From: Tricholoma matsutake
Taxonomy: Eukaryota > Basidiomycota > Agaricomycetes > Agaricales > Tricholomataceae
NCBI GenBank assembly: GCA_026075535.2
Contig: AP026547.1
Span: 7,192,001 to 7,256,000, forward strand
Length of the DNA: 64,000 nt
Direction of reading: 5' to 3'
The notes beneath the pieces are model-generated. The model did no database searches. It was not told the DNA's origin and saw nothing but the letters and a program-made list of their open reading frames with translations. Positions 41,737-53,330 of this stretch are shown here, piece by piece (the first letter of the stretch is position 1; each line of letters begins with the position of its first letter). A program made the position numbers and the translations under genes.

Positions 41737-43117
41737 TTGAGTCGAACTCATCTCTTACATCCTCTGATCATGTTGCTACTCCTCAAATTCAAACACGACA
41801 TCCTCAAACACACGAAGTCCATGCCTGAGGTTGGTAAAGCAGAAAATATCAATTTCAAAGTTTGGGGGCAAGATTTTTGTGAGAAAATGGTGAGTGTCAA
41901 CACATTTTCTGAGATGGTTTTAGTTGCTAACGACTTTTCATAGTATGAATATGACAATCTCACAGACAATGTCGAGGAATCCCATTCGCAGGCCATTCAA
42001 AAGGTCGTGGACAAGGTATTCGATTCGTACGCTCCTCTGGCATGTTGGGAGTGGCTTTCTTGGGGCGCCAAGGTCCTATTCCAGGACCTAGCAGACAAAG
42101 TCGAACGAGAGGAGCAAGAGGCCAGGGCTGCTCAGGTGAAGTCTGAGGCAGAAGCAGCAGAGGTGAAAGCGCTGGAGGAAGCTGCAGAGGTGGAGGCAAA
42201 GCTTCGGGAGGAGGCAGAAGTGTTTCGGCACGAGGCAGCGGCAGCAAAAGCTGCCAAGCTCGACGAATGATGGAAGGCTCTTGAGTCTACTCAAGCTATT
42301 CTCGTTGCTGAGGTTCAGGCGAAGACAATTTCAAAGGATGATCTGAAGAGGCAGAATTTAGCTTTGCAGGCAGAAAGTGTGGTGATTCGGGTAGCAGAAG
42401 TTGGGGAGGAGGATCAGGAGGTGGACAAAGACCCAGTCATTATCCTGGGCACCCAAAAGCGGCAGGCTATGGAGGAGGACCTCGACGCAGATGACGATGA
42501 TGGCAAACAAGGAATTGCCACTAACCAAGCGAGATTTGAGGAGGGGGGACTTCTCGAGTTTGAAGGACCAGTAAGTCATATGAAATGCTTTGCAAGGATT
42601 TCAAAACTAACGAAATGCCTGTAGTGCGATCGATGCTCTGGCTTCAAGAGCCGGCCCATGTGCGTTGTAGACAAAAAAGCAGCAAAGTGCCGGAAATGCA
42701 TGCAAGAGTCACAAGGATGCTATTGGGAGGGTGTTTCAAGGCGGGGGGCTCATAAGGTGAAAGGAAAGAAGGCTGTAGGGAGTTGTGGGGGAAAGGTTTC
42801 GGAGCGTCCGAAACCAGGTAAGCCACTGATCCATGTCTTTTGAAGCATTTGCTAATATTTCATAATGTATAGTACCTCGAATTCGAGTCGTCGGGCCTTT
42901 GTTAGCACCAGAGGCAGGACCTTCGCAGTTGCAGGGTCAGACAAAGCTGGACAGGAAAGGGAAGGGGTGGGAAATCCGAGATGGTGACGAGGGCATGTTG
43001 GGCATAGAGCAGCACCGACAAATAATTTTGGAGGAGATGGCGAAGAAAAAGATGCAGCATCGTATGCTGGATCAGGAGATAGCGGCACTGGGTAAAATGT
43101 TGGACAAAGAAGAGTAA
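41737..43117 (+). pseudogene. GyB antisense gene: coiled coil plus Zn2Cys6-like cluster
   Basis: Runs from just inside the 3' LTR toward integrase, convergent with pol. A TATAAA at about 41697 precedes it. Segments: SMPEVGKAENINFKVWGQDF; after a stop, YEYDNLTDNVEES and ACWEWLSWGAKVLFQDLADK; a long Glu/Ala/Val coiled coil (42090-42250); an acidic stretch (DLDADDDDGKQG). Intron 1 (GTAAGT...TGTAG, about 42570-42622) leads to CDRCSGFKSRPMC and KCRKCMQESQGC, spacing C-x2-C-x8-C-x8-C-x2-C-x6-C, close to fungal Zn2Cys6. Intron 2 (GTAAGC...TATAG, 42815-42871) leads to a C-terminal helix ending GKMLDKEE. Two in-frame stops make it damaged. DNA binding or transcriptional regulation is inferred. Confidence 0.65.
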
Positions 43118-43453
43118 AATTTTGTTGTTTTAGTTTTTGCTATTTTTGTATAATAAATTTGTGCTTTGTCGAACTGGAAACAGAAGATATAAGAAATAAG
43201 TAGAGTAGAAGAAATATCTGAACATTTTTCGAGATGAAATTCATTGCTGAAACTTGTCATTGTAAGTGTTCTGAGCGCATTTGTAAGAGGAAATGAAAGG
43301 AAACGATGTTACGAAGTAAGGGAAAGGCTCAGTAAATCATCATGGCTGAAAAACCCTTTTGGAGGTTGTGCAATGCAATATCGCGACTTGTATGATACAC
43401 TAAGAGAAATCAAGATCATAGGTAAGTAATTGTGAACCATAGAAAGAGAATAG

Positions 43454-44600
43454 TTAATCATCTTTGGGGTGTGGAATGTCATCAGGAATATCTTCGTTGA
43501 TGTCCAAAGTTTGTTGAAGTGTTTCAAGACGTGCTGAGTCAATGTCGAGGAAGTTCGGAGGGAGTGGAATTGATTTTCGTGCTAAGTAAGGGAGTAGACG
43601 AAAGGCAGCAACAGGGTGATGGAGTACTGATCCGTCAAGCTCACAAAGGATGTAGGCTCCTCCATAGTTTTGATCAATGACAATGAGGGGACCTATGTAT
43701 CTAGGTTGCATTTTGCAATTAAGGGACTTTTCGATCTGTGTATTGTGAAGTAGGACTAAATCGCCTGTTGCGAAGTTGTAGTCTTTGACAGTCCTCTGGT
43801 GGACTTGTTCAAATCGTTTCACAGCTTCGAGACGGGCCAAAAAAACCTTTGAATAAAGGTTTTCGAGGTCAATCAATCATTTTTGTAAGGCGATAGCTCT
43901 TCATGCCATAAGGTCGGTTGTCAAAAGTATTGAATTCGGAGGGGGCTGCAAATATGTAGCTTCAGAGATGTTGAGTGGAATGAGGGGATGGGATCCTGTT
44001 ACTGCAAAGTAGGGCAAACAACCCATGCATTTGTGAACTGTTATGTGTTCTGCCCAAAAGACAGAGTGTGCTCCATCTGACCACTTGCTCTGGTCTCCGT
44101 CGACTGCTTTGAATAACGATTGTTGAACATCAAAGTGTGCTCTTTCTACAATCCCATTTGCTTGAGAATTGTAACCACTAATTCGGATGTGATTGATATG
44201 GTATCGTTTTGCGAGATACTCCATTGCTGCAATAAATGTTGATCTGTTATCAGTCACGATTTCATAAAGAGACCCCCAGCAACAAATGATGTCTTCGAAG
44301 ATCCAGTCTCCTAATGTCATGGCATTTTCACGTCGAAGCTTTCGCCATTCTGGATAGGCTGTTAGCAAACATTGCCCTAGAACAATGTATTTAAATCCGT
44401 TCGATGGGGGCATTTGCATCATGTTGATGTAACTTTGCCAAAAAGTGGTGCTGGTGTTGCCACTGTGGGCAGAATAAGCAGATTTCGGGTTTGTCAAAGT
44501 TGGCATAGGTGACAAGAACAAATGTACCATGCAATGTCGGCTTTCATATTGGGTCACCAAAATCGGAGTGCGACAAGGGTTTTTGTAGCAAATACCATCT
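43454..44600 (-). pseudogene. pol: GyB integrase
   Basis: The core contains LGDWIFEDIICCWGSLYEIVTDNRSTF, SGYNSQANGIVERAHFDVQQ and a C-terminal DLVLLHNTQIEKSLNCKM/PRYIGPLIVIDQN/YILCELDGSV domain of the GPY/F kind, ending in NEDIPDDIPHPKDD. Stops and frame changes occur around 43880 and upstream of 44560, where the HHCC region is recognisable only in broken frames (44600-44750). No chromodomain. Confidence 0.82.
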
Positions 44601-44796
44601 TGTGACCAATATCATCATGAGCAGCTCAAACAATGTCGAGGCGGTGTTCAGGGATAGCAATGATCTTGTGGGCTCCTTGTGAATCTTTTTGCCAAAGCTT
44701 TCCAGAATCTATGAAGAACTCAGTACAATATCGCACAAAAGTGCTGTAGTCTGCTTCGGAGAGGCCTGGTGGTCATTGTAAATCTTTGAGCCATTT

Positions 44797-45493
44797 TCAA
44801 ACATGAAGAAGTCGTTCATCATCTCTTTTGGTGTTTTTGGAATGAGGGACATCTTCATAAGTGATGTTCTCCCCCTTACTGATATGTGAAGGTAGGGTGA
44901 ATGTTGGTTGGAGTGAATGCATTGGGAATGGGCGAGTTGTGAGCGGGTTGATTTGATGAATAAAACCATGCAGTTGGTTGATCCAATCTTCGAAAGATCC
45001 ATCATTTGGTTGTGCATCATCTCCATTCTGTAGAGGACATCGCGAAAGTCCATCTGGGCCATGATGCGTTCCAGCGACATGTACAAGCATAAAATGGAAG
45101 GTAAGGATGGATACAATCCATTGATTAATGCTTGCACTTGGTGCGATGTCAGGATTTGCTAGCATACCTTTGATGTATCTGGCATCGACTTCGACGATGA
45201 GATTTTGTATGCCAATAACATACAATTGAAGTGCGCCAAGGGTGCGATAGAGTCTGTAGAGCTCTAGTTTGGGTTGCGAAAAGCGAGATTTGTGGGCATT
45301 GAGCATGATAGATCCAAAACAACTGTAATAGTGTTTACGAAGATTTTCTGGGTCGCACTGAGCCAAGAAAAATCCTACTGCTATGTGCAAAGTGTTGACT
45401 GAGAGGATGACAGGTGCGTTCGAGGTGTAGTCAATTGCACGAATTGCGGGAGAAGTGATGAGTGTGAGTTTAAGATCTTCTTGTGCTGCAATT
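44797..45493 (-). pseudogene. pol: GyB RNase H domain
   Basis: Frames read APVILSVNTLHIAVGFFLAQ, CFGSIMLNAHKSRFSQPKLELYRL, NLIVEVDARYIKGML and FHFMLVHVAGTHHGPDGLSR, the order seen in this Gypsy lineage (the usual Asp replaced in VILSVN). It continues into a linker and the integrase. Confidence 0.78.
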
Positions 45494-46529
45494 TATGTTG
45501 TACCAAATTCAAATGGAACATCCTTACGTGTGAGGTTGATAAGAGCCACTGCTCGTTTAGTGAAATTCTGTATGAAAATACGACAAACTCCTATGGTTCC
45601 TAAGAAAGCTTTTACTTTAGTGAGACTTTGACAAGGTCCCCATTTGCTGATTGCATCAATTTGAGTTGGGTCAGCCATACAACCTTCGATGTTACAACAA
45701 TGTCCTAAAACAGTAATTTCGGGGACACAAAGGAATAGCTTGGGTCCTGAAAAAGTCCCTCCACAATATTTCATGCGTTGGACTACTCAGTTGAGATTTT
45801 CGAAGTGTTCCCAAACGAAACAACAAATTCCTGGATTCTGTGAAATAGTTTCGTAATCTCCTCCAGGGAGTGAGTAGCATGATTTTGGACCTTTAATGGG
45901 TGTGTCATCGATGTAGGGGATTGTAACATGGGGAATCTCAGGTTGTAGGATAAACAAAATGTTGTCATGCATGATGGGCACTGAGTTGGTCCAACCCATT
46001 GGTAGAGTGACTATGTGAAGTGCTCTGAAAGGCGTTTGAAAGGTAGTCAGGTCTCGAGATGATTCAGCTACTTTTTGTTCGTCGAATGCAACGTAGAGAT
46101 CTAGCATTTCTCCACAAGCGCGTCCTCTGAACTGTTCTGCTAGATGTTCAGCGATTGGAACGACACCTGAGTGCTGTATAGTGACTTTGTTGAGTTGTTC
46201 AAGACCATGGACTGAGCAAAGTGCTTTGCCATCTTTCTTCGTGATGCAAAACCAATGCAACCTATAAGATGAGTTCAATGTTTCGTAGATGCCTGCTTCT
46301 ATTTTCTTCTTGAGCATGGCGCAAACCTCTTCGTAAATCCCTGGCAGGATAGGAATGTTTCGTTCAATCCATGGGGTGTGTGGAATAACTGGGAATTCAA
46401 TTGGAGGGAAGAAGTTGGGGCAAATAACTTCCTTGTTCTTGTTCAGTCCATGCAAAACCAGTTTCGTGATTTCGAATAAAATCATGCATGAGTTTTCTTT
46501 CCTCAGGCCAAAGGAAATTGCCTGGATGG
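45493..46529 (-). pseudogene. pol: GyB reverse transcriptase
   Basis: Begins at the inversion breakpoint with HPGNFLWPEERKLMHDFIRN (frame shifted by one from the next part), then FFPPIEFPVIPHTPWIERNIPI, YRLHWFCITKKDGKALCSVHGLEQLN, CGEMLDLYVAFDEQKVAESSRDLT, LPMGWTNSVPIMHDNI and VTIPYIDDTPIKG. The catalytic box reads YIDD. A thumb/connection part (VLGHCCNIEGCMADPTQIDAI, AFLGTIGVCRIFIQNFTKRA) follows past a stop. The upstream part of the same protein lies at 51604-52150 on the other strand because of the inversion. Confidence 0.85.
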
Positions 46530-47871
46530 AAAATTCGGCAATTGCCAGCCATTCAGGCCAGTCAGTTTGTTGGTAGTTGACAAACATGTGTAGGTACTGC
46601 TCCAACTCCTGGTTCATTCTCTCTGTCTGCCCATCAGTCTGTGGGTGATATGCCGTAGATAGTTTAGTTTGAACTCCCAATATGTTGTTCAGTTCTCGCA
46701 TAAATGCGGAAGCAAATTGTGGTCTGTGATCAGAGATAACAGTATCAGGTAACCCATGTAACCGCCATACCTGATTTAGATAGAGGTGCACCAAGCCCAA
46801 TGATGAGGTTTCTGTAGTAGTAGGAATAATATGGACCTCCTTTGTAAAGTGGTCGCATACTACGAATATTGCATCGTACCCTTGAGCCTTGGGTAATCCG
46901 GTAATAAAATCCACAGATATATCTCGCCACGGCGCTTTAGGTATAGGGTTCAGCATTAATTTTCCTGCAGGTTTCTCTGGAAATTTCTTCCCCCTCATGC
47001 ACGTATCACATCCATCCACATACCCCAACACATACTTTGAAATTCCAGGCCACCAATAATTTCTCATTACTAATTCCAATGTCTTCCATCTTCCTGGGTG
47101 TCCAGCAGTCAGTGTATTATGATGTAACTGGATGATCTCCCTTTGCAAATCCTGATCCTTCGGTACATACACTTTTCCTTGAAACAACACCAACCCTTGT
47201 TCCTCAGCCCATTCATCTCCTTTGATATTACCTTTCTTCTCTCCCTTCAGAGCTTTCACGGCTTCCACTACTTCATTGTCCATTTCCGAACATTGTCTAA
47301 TTTTAGACAACATTTCCGTTTCCGAGCTATCTATTAATAGATGCCCTTGATGCACAGCACAAATGCGAAAGTATTTGGGTTTGAGTAAGGTAACATTCTT
47401 ATTGTCCTCCTCCACCCCCCTTTTATGATCAATATGTCTGGATAATGCATCTGCTTTCCTCATTAAGCTTCCCGCTTTGTGGACCAAGTGAAAATTGAAA
47501 CGTGATAGGAATAGTGCCCAACGCGCTTGCCAGTGATTAAGCTTTTTAGTGGACATGAAGTATTGCAGATTTTGATGATCCATCCAGATCTCAATCTCAT
47601 GTGTACATCCCTCCAAATAATGCCTCCATGCCTCCAATGCACGTATTATCCCCAACATCTCTTTGTCATGCACATCATAATTCCTCTCCACATCATTCAA
47701 TCCTTGGGACAAATATGCACAAGGATGCCATTTGTCATCTTCGCACAGCATTGTTAATACCATTCCAGTAGCAAAATCGGATGCATCTGATTCCACTCGT
47801 AAAGGGCGTGTGAAATCCACCAGGGCTAATATTGGTCCCTCCACAAACTTCCTCTTCAACTCCTCAAACAC
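46530..47871 (-). pseudogene. pol: GyC RNase H and integrase core
   Basis: Open throughout: RVESDASDFATGMVLTML (RNase H start), ERNYDVHDKEMLGIIRALEAWRHYLEG, WMDHQNLQYFMSTKKLN, KADALSR; then HHNTLTAGHPGRWK, CDTCMRGKKFPEKPAGKL (HHCC), VDFITGLPKAQGYDAIFVVCD, ISDHRPQFAS and QTDGQTERMNQELEQY (the Asp-Asp-Glu core). The frame runs on without a stop into GyB RT sequence across the breakpoint at 46529, which creates a spurious 694-codon reading frame. Confidence 0.88.
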
Positions 47872-47910
47872 TGTCTGCTGCTGCTCTCCCCACCTCCATA
47901 CTACTCCCTT

Positions 47911-48736
47911 TCACGTAAGGTTATGTAAGGGTGTGGCAATTTCAGAAAAATTGTGCACAAAGCGACGATAATAATTTGCGAGTCCCAAGAAGGCTTGAAC
48001 CTCCTTGACATGGGTGGGTGCAGGCCAATCTGTGATTGCCTGTACCTTGATCGGATCCATTTTGATCCCGTCAGGGCCGATCAATAATCCTAGGAACTCA
48101 ATCTCGCTTGCCCCAAACACACACTTCTCTGGTTTCAAAAATAGATCATTCTCTGCCAACCTCCTGCACTATCGCCTCATGATTCTCTTCATCCTCCATG
48201 AATATCAGAATGTCATCAATAAATATTACTACCATGCCTTTGTCTATTACGTCCTTGAAAATGTCATTCATTGTATTTTGAAAGGTCGGGGGACTATTAG
48301 TCATCCCAAAAAACATGACAAGCGGCTCGAAGGATCCTTGACGTGTGGCAAATGCAGCCTTCCACTCATCTCCTTTCTTTATTCGTACATTGTTGTATCC
48401 CCATCATAAATCCAATTTTGTAAAGACCTTGGCTTTTCCCACCTTGTCAATTATTTCTGAGATCAATGGCAGGGGGTACACGTTCTTCACTGTCCACTCA
48501 TTCAGATACCTATAATCTGTACACATCCTCTTTCTTTGGTCTTTCTTTGGCACGAAGAATATTGGTGACGTCTGCAGTGACTTCGAAGGTTGTATGTATC
48601 CTTTATGCAATTGCTCCTTCAGGAATGCATCCACTTCTTCTTGTTCCATTGGAGATAACAGATATACCTTTGACTTCTTCAGCACAAACCCTGGCTTCAT
48701 CTTGATTGCATGATCCCATGGCTTCCGCACCGGCAT
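47911..48736 (-). pseudogene. pol: GyC reverse transcriptase
   Basis: [90 protein letters not shown], then a stop and frame changes, the catalytic box as FIDDILIF at about 48215, and ECVFGASEIEFLGLLIGPDGI with VQAFLGLANYYRRF. The catalytic Tyr is replaced by Ile and the frame is broken at least twice. Confidence 0.85.
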
Positions 48737-49377
48737 TCACTCAGACTCCTTCTTCTGCAACACTGACAGATATTCATGATACACTTTTGGCACCCATTCC
48801 TCCACTGGCTTCTCCACCTTCATGATATTCTTGTCCCATGACTGTCCTCCATGAATTGCTCTAAGGGTTTGCTTCTGCTCTTCTTTCTTGATCATGACTG
48901 GAACTTCCTCATTTGGCATTTCCTCATCCTCCACTTCCTCCATCGTAACAGAATACTTCCTTGGACATTCTTTCTCTTTCTTTTTCCTTTTTTCCTTCTT
49001 CATCTTCCTCCCATACACTTAGGACAACGAGTCATTTGTACTTTCCCAGTTTTCCAATCAATTTCAGGATTATGCTTCCGTAACCACAGACATCTGATTA
49101 TTAGATTGGTTTTCCCAAGATTGCACACTTCGAATACTGCTCGCTCCTGATGCTCCTGATACTTTAGTACCATAGTCACCTCCTCCTTGATAGTTCCTCC
49201 ACGATTGACTGTTCCATCAATATTGTACACCATTATAGGTTGCGCCAGCTTGCGTGTGTTAATACTGTTTCCGGTAATTAAGGACTGATTAATAAATAAT
49301 CCTGTAGCACCACTATCAAGCAACGCTTCCACCTCAATCGCTGCATGCGTGTCCACTGTCTTCAGTCCCACAGTCAA
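48737..49377 (-). pseudogene. pol: GyC retroviral-type aspartic protease and linker
   Basis: VEALLDSGATGLFINQSL is the catalytic DSG motif, with NLIIRCLWLRKHNPEIDWKTGKV as the second half. A Lys/Glu-rich linker (KMKKEKRKKKEKE, EVEDEEMPNEEVP) and a final stop before RT follow. Confidence 0.85.
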
Positions 49378-49601
49378 GGTGATTTCGGGTTCTATTCACG
49401 CAGAGCGAATAAAGAATGTAGGGGTTTTCAGAAATGACGCGTGACAATTGTCTTTGTCATGTGATTGACCACAGTTGTACTCCTTTTCATCACGTGATTC
49501 AGAATGGTTGTACTCCTCCTCGATTTCCTTTTCTGATTTGCTCTGGGTTTCCTTGGATACTAATACATTGTAACAATTCTGGGTCATCAATGGGGAAACC
49601 T

Positions 49602-50699
49602 TCACTGGGACTCTTCCACAAAATTCTTCTGCTTGCCTTCCTCTGGCTTCACTTCCTTGATTGTAGCTTCCCTAATCTTTCTTTTGTGCCTACAATTCCT
49701 AGAAATGTGTCCTAACTGCCCACAGTTAAAACATTTAAGTGGGGCTTGTCTCCCTGCTTGATCAACCTCCATTGCCTCTGCTGGTGCTGCTGACTCCATA
49801 ACTATAGGTGTCACTGCCATGGCCGGTGGCTTTGCCCTTGGAGCTTGCACCTGAGGCGCCTTTCCTTTCTCGGACTTTCCTCCTGATGACTTTCCAAATT
49901 TACTACTTCCATACATCAACTTTGACTCCGCCTGTTCCTGCCGATATTGCCGGTCAAGGCGCATTGCCCAATTATACCACTCATCCAACTTCTCTGGCAT
50001 AGAAGGTAGTCAGTAGATAGACTTGAATAAAGAGGGATTTAATCCTGCTTTCAAAAACTCTACCAATGCAGCTTCTCCCATGTCTGTTTGCGAAGCTTCT
50101 GCTTTGAACTGCAAAATAAATTCATCTGCCATTAGGGAACCTTGGCGCATGGTCTTTAATTTAGCATTGGCTGTCGCCTTTGGATTAGGGTCTCCAAACT
50201 GTGCCTCCAATCTCTCCAGAAATTCTTTGAAGGTTGCAAATGGTTTATTTCCCGCAGCAATTTGATTAATAGCCTCGTTTCTCCAGAACTGTGCTTTCCC
50301 CCCCTGAATGTATGAGAGAGCAAACATAATCCTAGACTCGGCTGTACGAAACTCTGGCTTCCTCCCATGGATGTACAATACTATAGAGCTGATGAAGGAT
50401 TTTGTATTCTCCATGGTACCGTCAAAGATTTGTGGGGGCGCGTACTTAGGTAAGCGCACTTTTCCATTTCCAGATTTCTCTGCTGTCTCATCCTCCTGTG
50501 ATATCCACTCCACCATCTCCTCCATCTCATCATCTCTTTCTCCTGTCATCTCTGGCTGTACTTCCACTTGTCTGGGCTGTGATGCTGCCAACACTGACAC
50601 TAATTGGGACATTTGCACTGTAAGCGCATCAATTTTCATCTCTAGTGCTGGTATGGGAACAGGATTAGGGCCGGGATTAGAAGTTGAAGGTTCGGACAT
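49602..50699 (-). pseudogene. gag: GyC Gag
   Basis: From the ATG at 50699: SEPSTSNPGPNPVP, then a Gag capsid domain (PPQIFDGTMENTKSFISSI, SYIQGGKAQFWRNEAI, FLERLEAQFGDPNPKATA, LKTMRQGSLMADEFILQFKAEA) ending LFKSIY at a TAG (50010). Beyond it PEKLDEWYNWAMRLDRQYRQ and the zinc knuckle CFNCGQLGHISRNC (49720). Only one stop separates capsid and knuckle, so the gene is recently dead. Confidence 0.88.
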
Positions 50700-51196
50700 A
50701 ATTGTAGAATCTGTGATGAATCACTTCTTCGACAAACTCAAGATTTGTTCTTCGAGACCTCTCCAAATGTTTACGGGTCACGTGATGGTTCGTCGATTGT
50801 TTGTCAATTGTTTGTTGATTGTTTGTCATTCGTCAGACGCCTAATTTGACACTTTGGATCAATAACCCTTCCAACAGTGCCTGATCTCGGAGATAACACT
50901 GAATTTGGCTTGTAACTAAAATAGTCGTCCAAATAGAGTGATGTAAATCGTAACTAAACCAGATCCAATTGGTTGTCTGGTTGCAGCTGTCCTAATGACG
51001 AGTGCTGCCTCTCGATCACTGGCAGTCGCAATGTAAGGCGAGGCCTGGCGTCGGCTTACAAAAGAAAAGGTAGATTACGTATATACAAGTACTTCCAGCT
51101 CGTGCCAAAAGGATGAGTAATCGGATGTGGTGCGGTGAAACAATGATGTATGCACAAGTAAGAGAAGGCGCACTGATATGGGAAGTTGTGTTCTTC

Positions 51197-51598
51197 TGTT
51201 AGGGCGACACCCACTATCTGCTAGCTAAGACCATGCGGGTTCTCTCTACAAGAAGGGGGCAGGATCTGTGTGCATGATGGGGGAATTGATGGTTTTGATG
51301 TGAGGGGTTATTAATAGGTGAGTTTGTTGACAAAGGCCTTTCACACTGAAAGCATAGGTGGAATACCTAAGAGAACACAACTGGGGTCCCCTAGGCATAT
51401 ATTTAGGGTTTATATACTATGTTACATATATTGTACATTGTTGTTACCGACGCACTCGTACATGCACATACATATTGATGCGTGCGAAATAAAATTCTCA
51501 CACTATCAAAGTGTAGCATCATTTGGTGTCATGTAGTGTAATTCAACATAATAAAATAAAAATGAAATTTTATTAGGTAATGGGGTGGTTTCCTAACA
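51197..51598 (-). repeat. 5' LTR of GyC
   Basis: 402 bp in reverse orientation, TGTTAGG...CCTAACA. Nearly identical to the 3' LTR. Confidence 0.92.
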
Positions 51599-51603
51599 TG
51601 ATC

Positions 51604-52150
51604 CTAACTCGACAAGATCATCTACTATCCTGACCTTTCCTAGAACCACGAAATGCCGAAAAGTAGTTCGCGAGGATTTTCGTTACTAGAGGATAATATT
51701 TTGGAGACCAAATTCATCATTTCTTTTAACCATTTGAACTCTTCTATATTTATCGAATGCACTGCAAACATTCCTGACTTTGAATCCTCGCCTTCTTCGA
51801 ATGCCACTACTACTTCAGATATTATTGCCCATCTCTATTTGACAGCTAGTGAACAGTATGTTACATTTTTAATGGCCTCGATGGCCCCCTCTATGCCAGA
51901 TTCATCTAGATATTCCACATCCTATCTATCCTCCGACTCTCTATATCCTGCCTTCGCAGCCACTAAGAAGAAGTACAAGCCTGTCGCATTGAAAGTACAA
52001 CCAGTCATCACCAACCTGCCTGATCGATTTTGCATTACTCGCATGATCACAGGGAATCCTCTCAAAGAAATGCCAAAACTTAATCCTAAACCTCCAACAT
52101 TTTTGCCATCTTCCCGATATAACCTCAAACAAAAAGTGATTATTGATAAT
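51604..52150 (+). pseudogene. pol: displaced GyB segment (protease-RT linker), inverted
   Basis: Plus-strand frame KSSSRGFSLLEDNILETKF, then KKKYKPVALKVQPVITNLPDRF, MPKLNPKPPTFLPSSRYNLKQK, IIDNP. In Gypsy elements of the GyB type this stretch lies directly upstream of the HPGxFLWPEE block that now sits on the minus strand at 46529. It is therefore GyB sequence turned round together with the GyC 5' portion. Confidence 0.85.
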
Positions 52151-52911
52151 CCCACAATAACAAATTCCATTCGGCTACTCGTATGTCACCCTTTTTTGTG
52201 AATTATGGATATCATCCTCGCATGGGAGTAGAACCCAGAAGGGAAGTCAAAGTACAGTCAGTAGAAGATTTTGTATCTAAGATGCAAAAGGTACAAGAAG
52301 AAGCAGAGGTGGCATTGAAGAAAGCACATGATGACATGATGTGACACGCGGATCGTACTCGAGCACGCGCTCCAGAGTACAAAGTTGGTGATTTGGTGTG
52401 GCTAAGTACCAAGGACCTGAATATTCCACGACCTTCGAGGAAACTTACGGAAAAACAAGTTGGCCCATATGCGATCTCTAAAGTGATCTCGCCTAATGCA
52501 GTAGTGCTAAAATTACCCTGATCATTCAAGATTGATCCCAAGATTAATGTATCCTGCCTACGCCCTTACCGCCCGCCCACTATTCCTGGCCAACAAACTA
52601 CTCCGCAACCTCCAATAATAGTAGAAGGTGCTCCAGAATACATAGTTGAAGAAATTCTAGACTCATGTCTTCGACGGAACAAATTGGAGTTCTTAATAAA
52701 GTGGAAAAACTATACCAATGAAAATAATTTGTGGGAACCTGAAGAGAATTGTAAGCAAACACGTAACACGATCACCCAATTCTTTAAATGTAATCCGAAT
52801 GCTCCGCATCGCATTGCGAGAATGGTGTATGAGGGGATGAAATTCTGGCCTTACCAAAATTTCACAGAAGGGACAGACGTAATATTTTCTCACCTGGAAG
52901 TCAAGGCATAA
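52151..52911 (+). pseudogene. pol: GyC integrase C-terminus and chromodomain
   Basis: HNNKFHSATRMSPFFVNYGYHP, EDFVSKMQKVQEEAEVALKKAHDD, a TGA where GyC2 has CGA (Arg), EYKVGDLVWLSTKDLNIPRPSRKL, another TGA for CGA before SFKIDP, then the chromodomain EYIVEEILDSCLRRNKLEFLIKWKNY...NNLWEPEEN, and TRNTITQFF to the end. Chromodomains bind methylated histone H3 in related elements and target insertion to heterochromatin. Confidence 0.88.
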
Positions 52912-52922
52912 AAGGGGGGTAA

Positions 52923-53324
52923 TGTTAGGAAACCACCCCATTACCTAATAAAATTTCATTTTTATTTTATTATGTCAAATTACACTACATGACGCCAAAT
53001 GACGCTACACTTTGATAGCATGAGAATTTTATTTCGCACGCATCAATATGTATGCACATGTACGAGTGCATCGGTAACAACAATGTACAATATATGTAAC
53101 ATAGTATATAAACCCTAAATATACACCTAGGGGACCCCAGTTGTGTTCTCTTAGGTATTCCACCTACGCTTTTGATGTGAAAGGCCTTTGTCAACAAACT
53201 CACCTATTAATAACCCCTCACATCAAAACCATCAATTCCCCCATCACGAGCGCAGATCCCGCCCCCTTCTTGTAGAGAGAACCCGCATGGTCTTAGCTAG
53301 CAGATAGTGGGTGTCGCCCTAACA
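52923..53324 (+). repeat. 3' LTR of GyC
   Basis: 402 bp after the purine tract AAAAGGGGGGTAA; followed by the target duplication GATCA (53325-53329). Confidence 0.93.
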
Positions 53325-53330
53325 GATCAT

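Larger units (their letters stand above)
46530..51598 (-). mobile_element. GyC, 5' portion (LTR, gag, protease, RT, RNase H, integrase core), inverted
   Basis: Together with 52151-53324 this makes one Gypsy element of about 6.2 kb. The break falls inside the integrase (AEFS at 46530; HNNKFHSATRMS at 52151). Both halves match continuous sequence in GyC2 (23810-23850). The 5' LTR flank here (TGATC, 51599-51603, reverse of GATCA) and the 3' LTR flank (GATCA, 53325-53329) match only if the segment 46530-52150 is turned round. Confidence 0.9.

Noticed and set aside
45787..47871. A single 694-codon minus-strand gene
   Set aside because: It is a chance in-frame join of GyC RNase H/integrase with GyB reverse transcriptase at the inversion breakpoint (46529); the true GyB frame there (HPGNFLWPEERK) is a different one.
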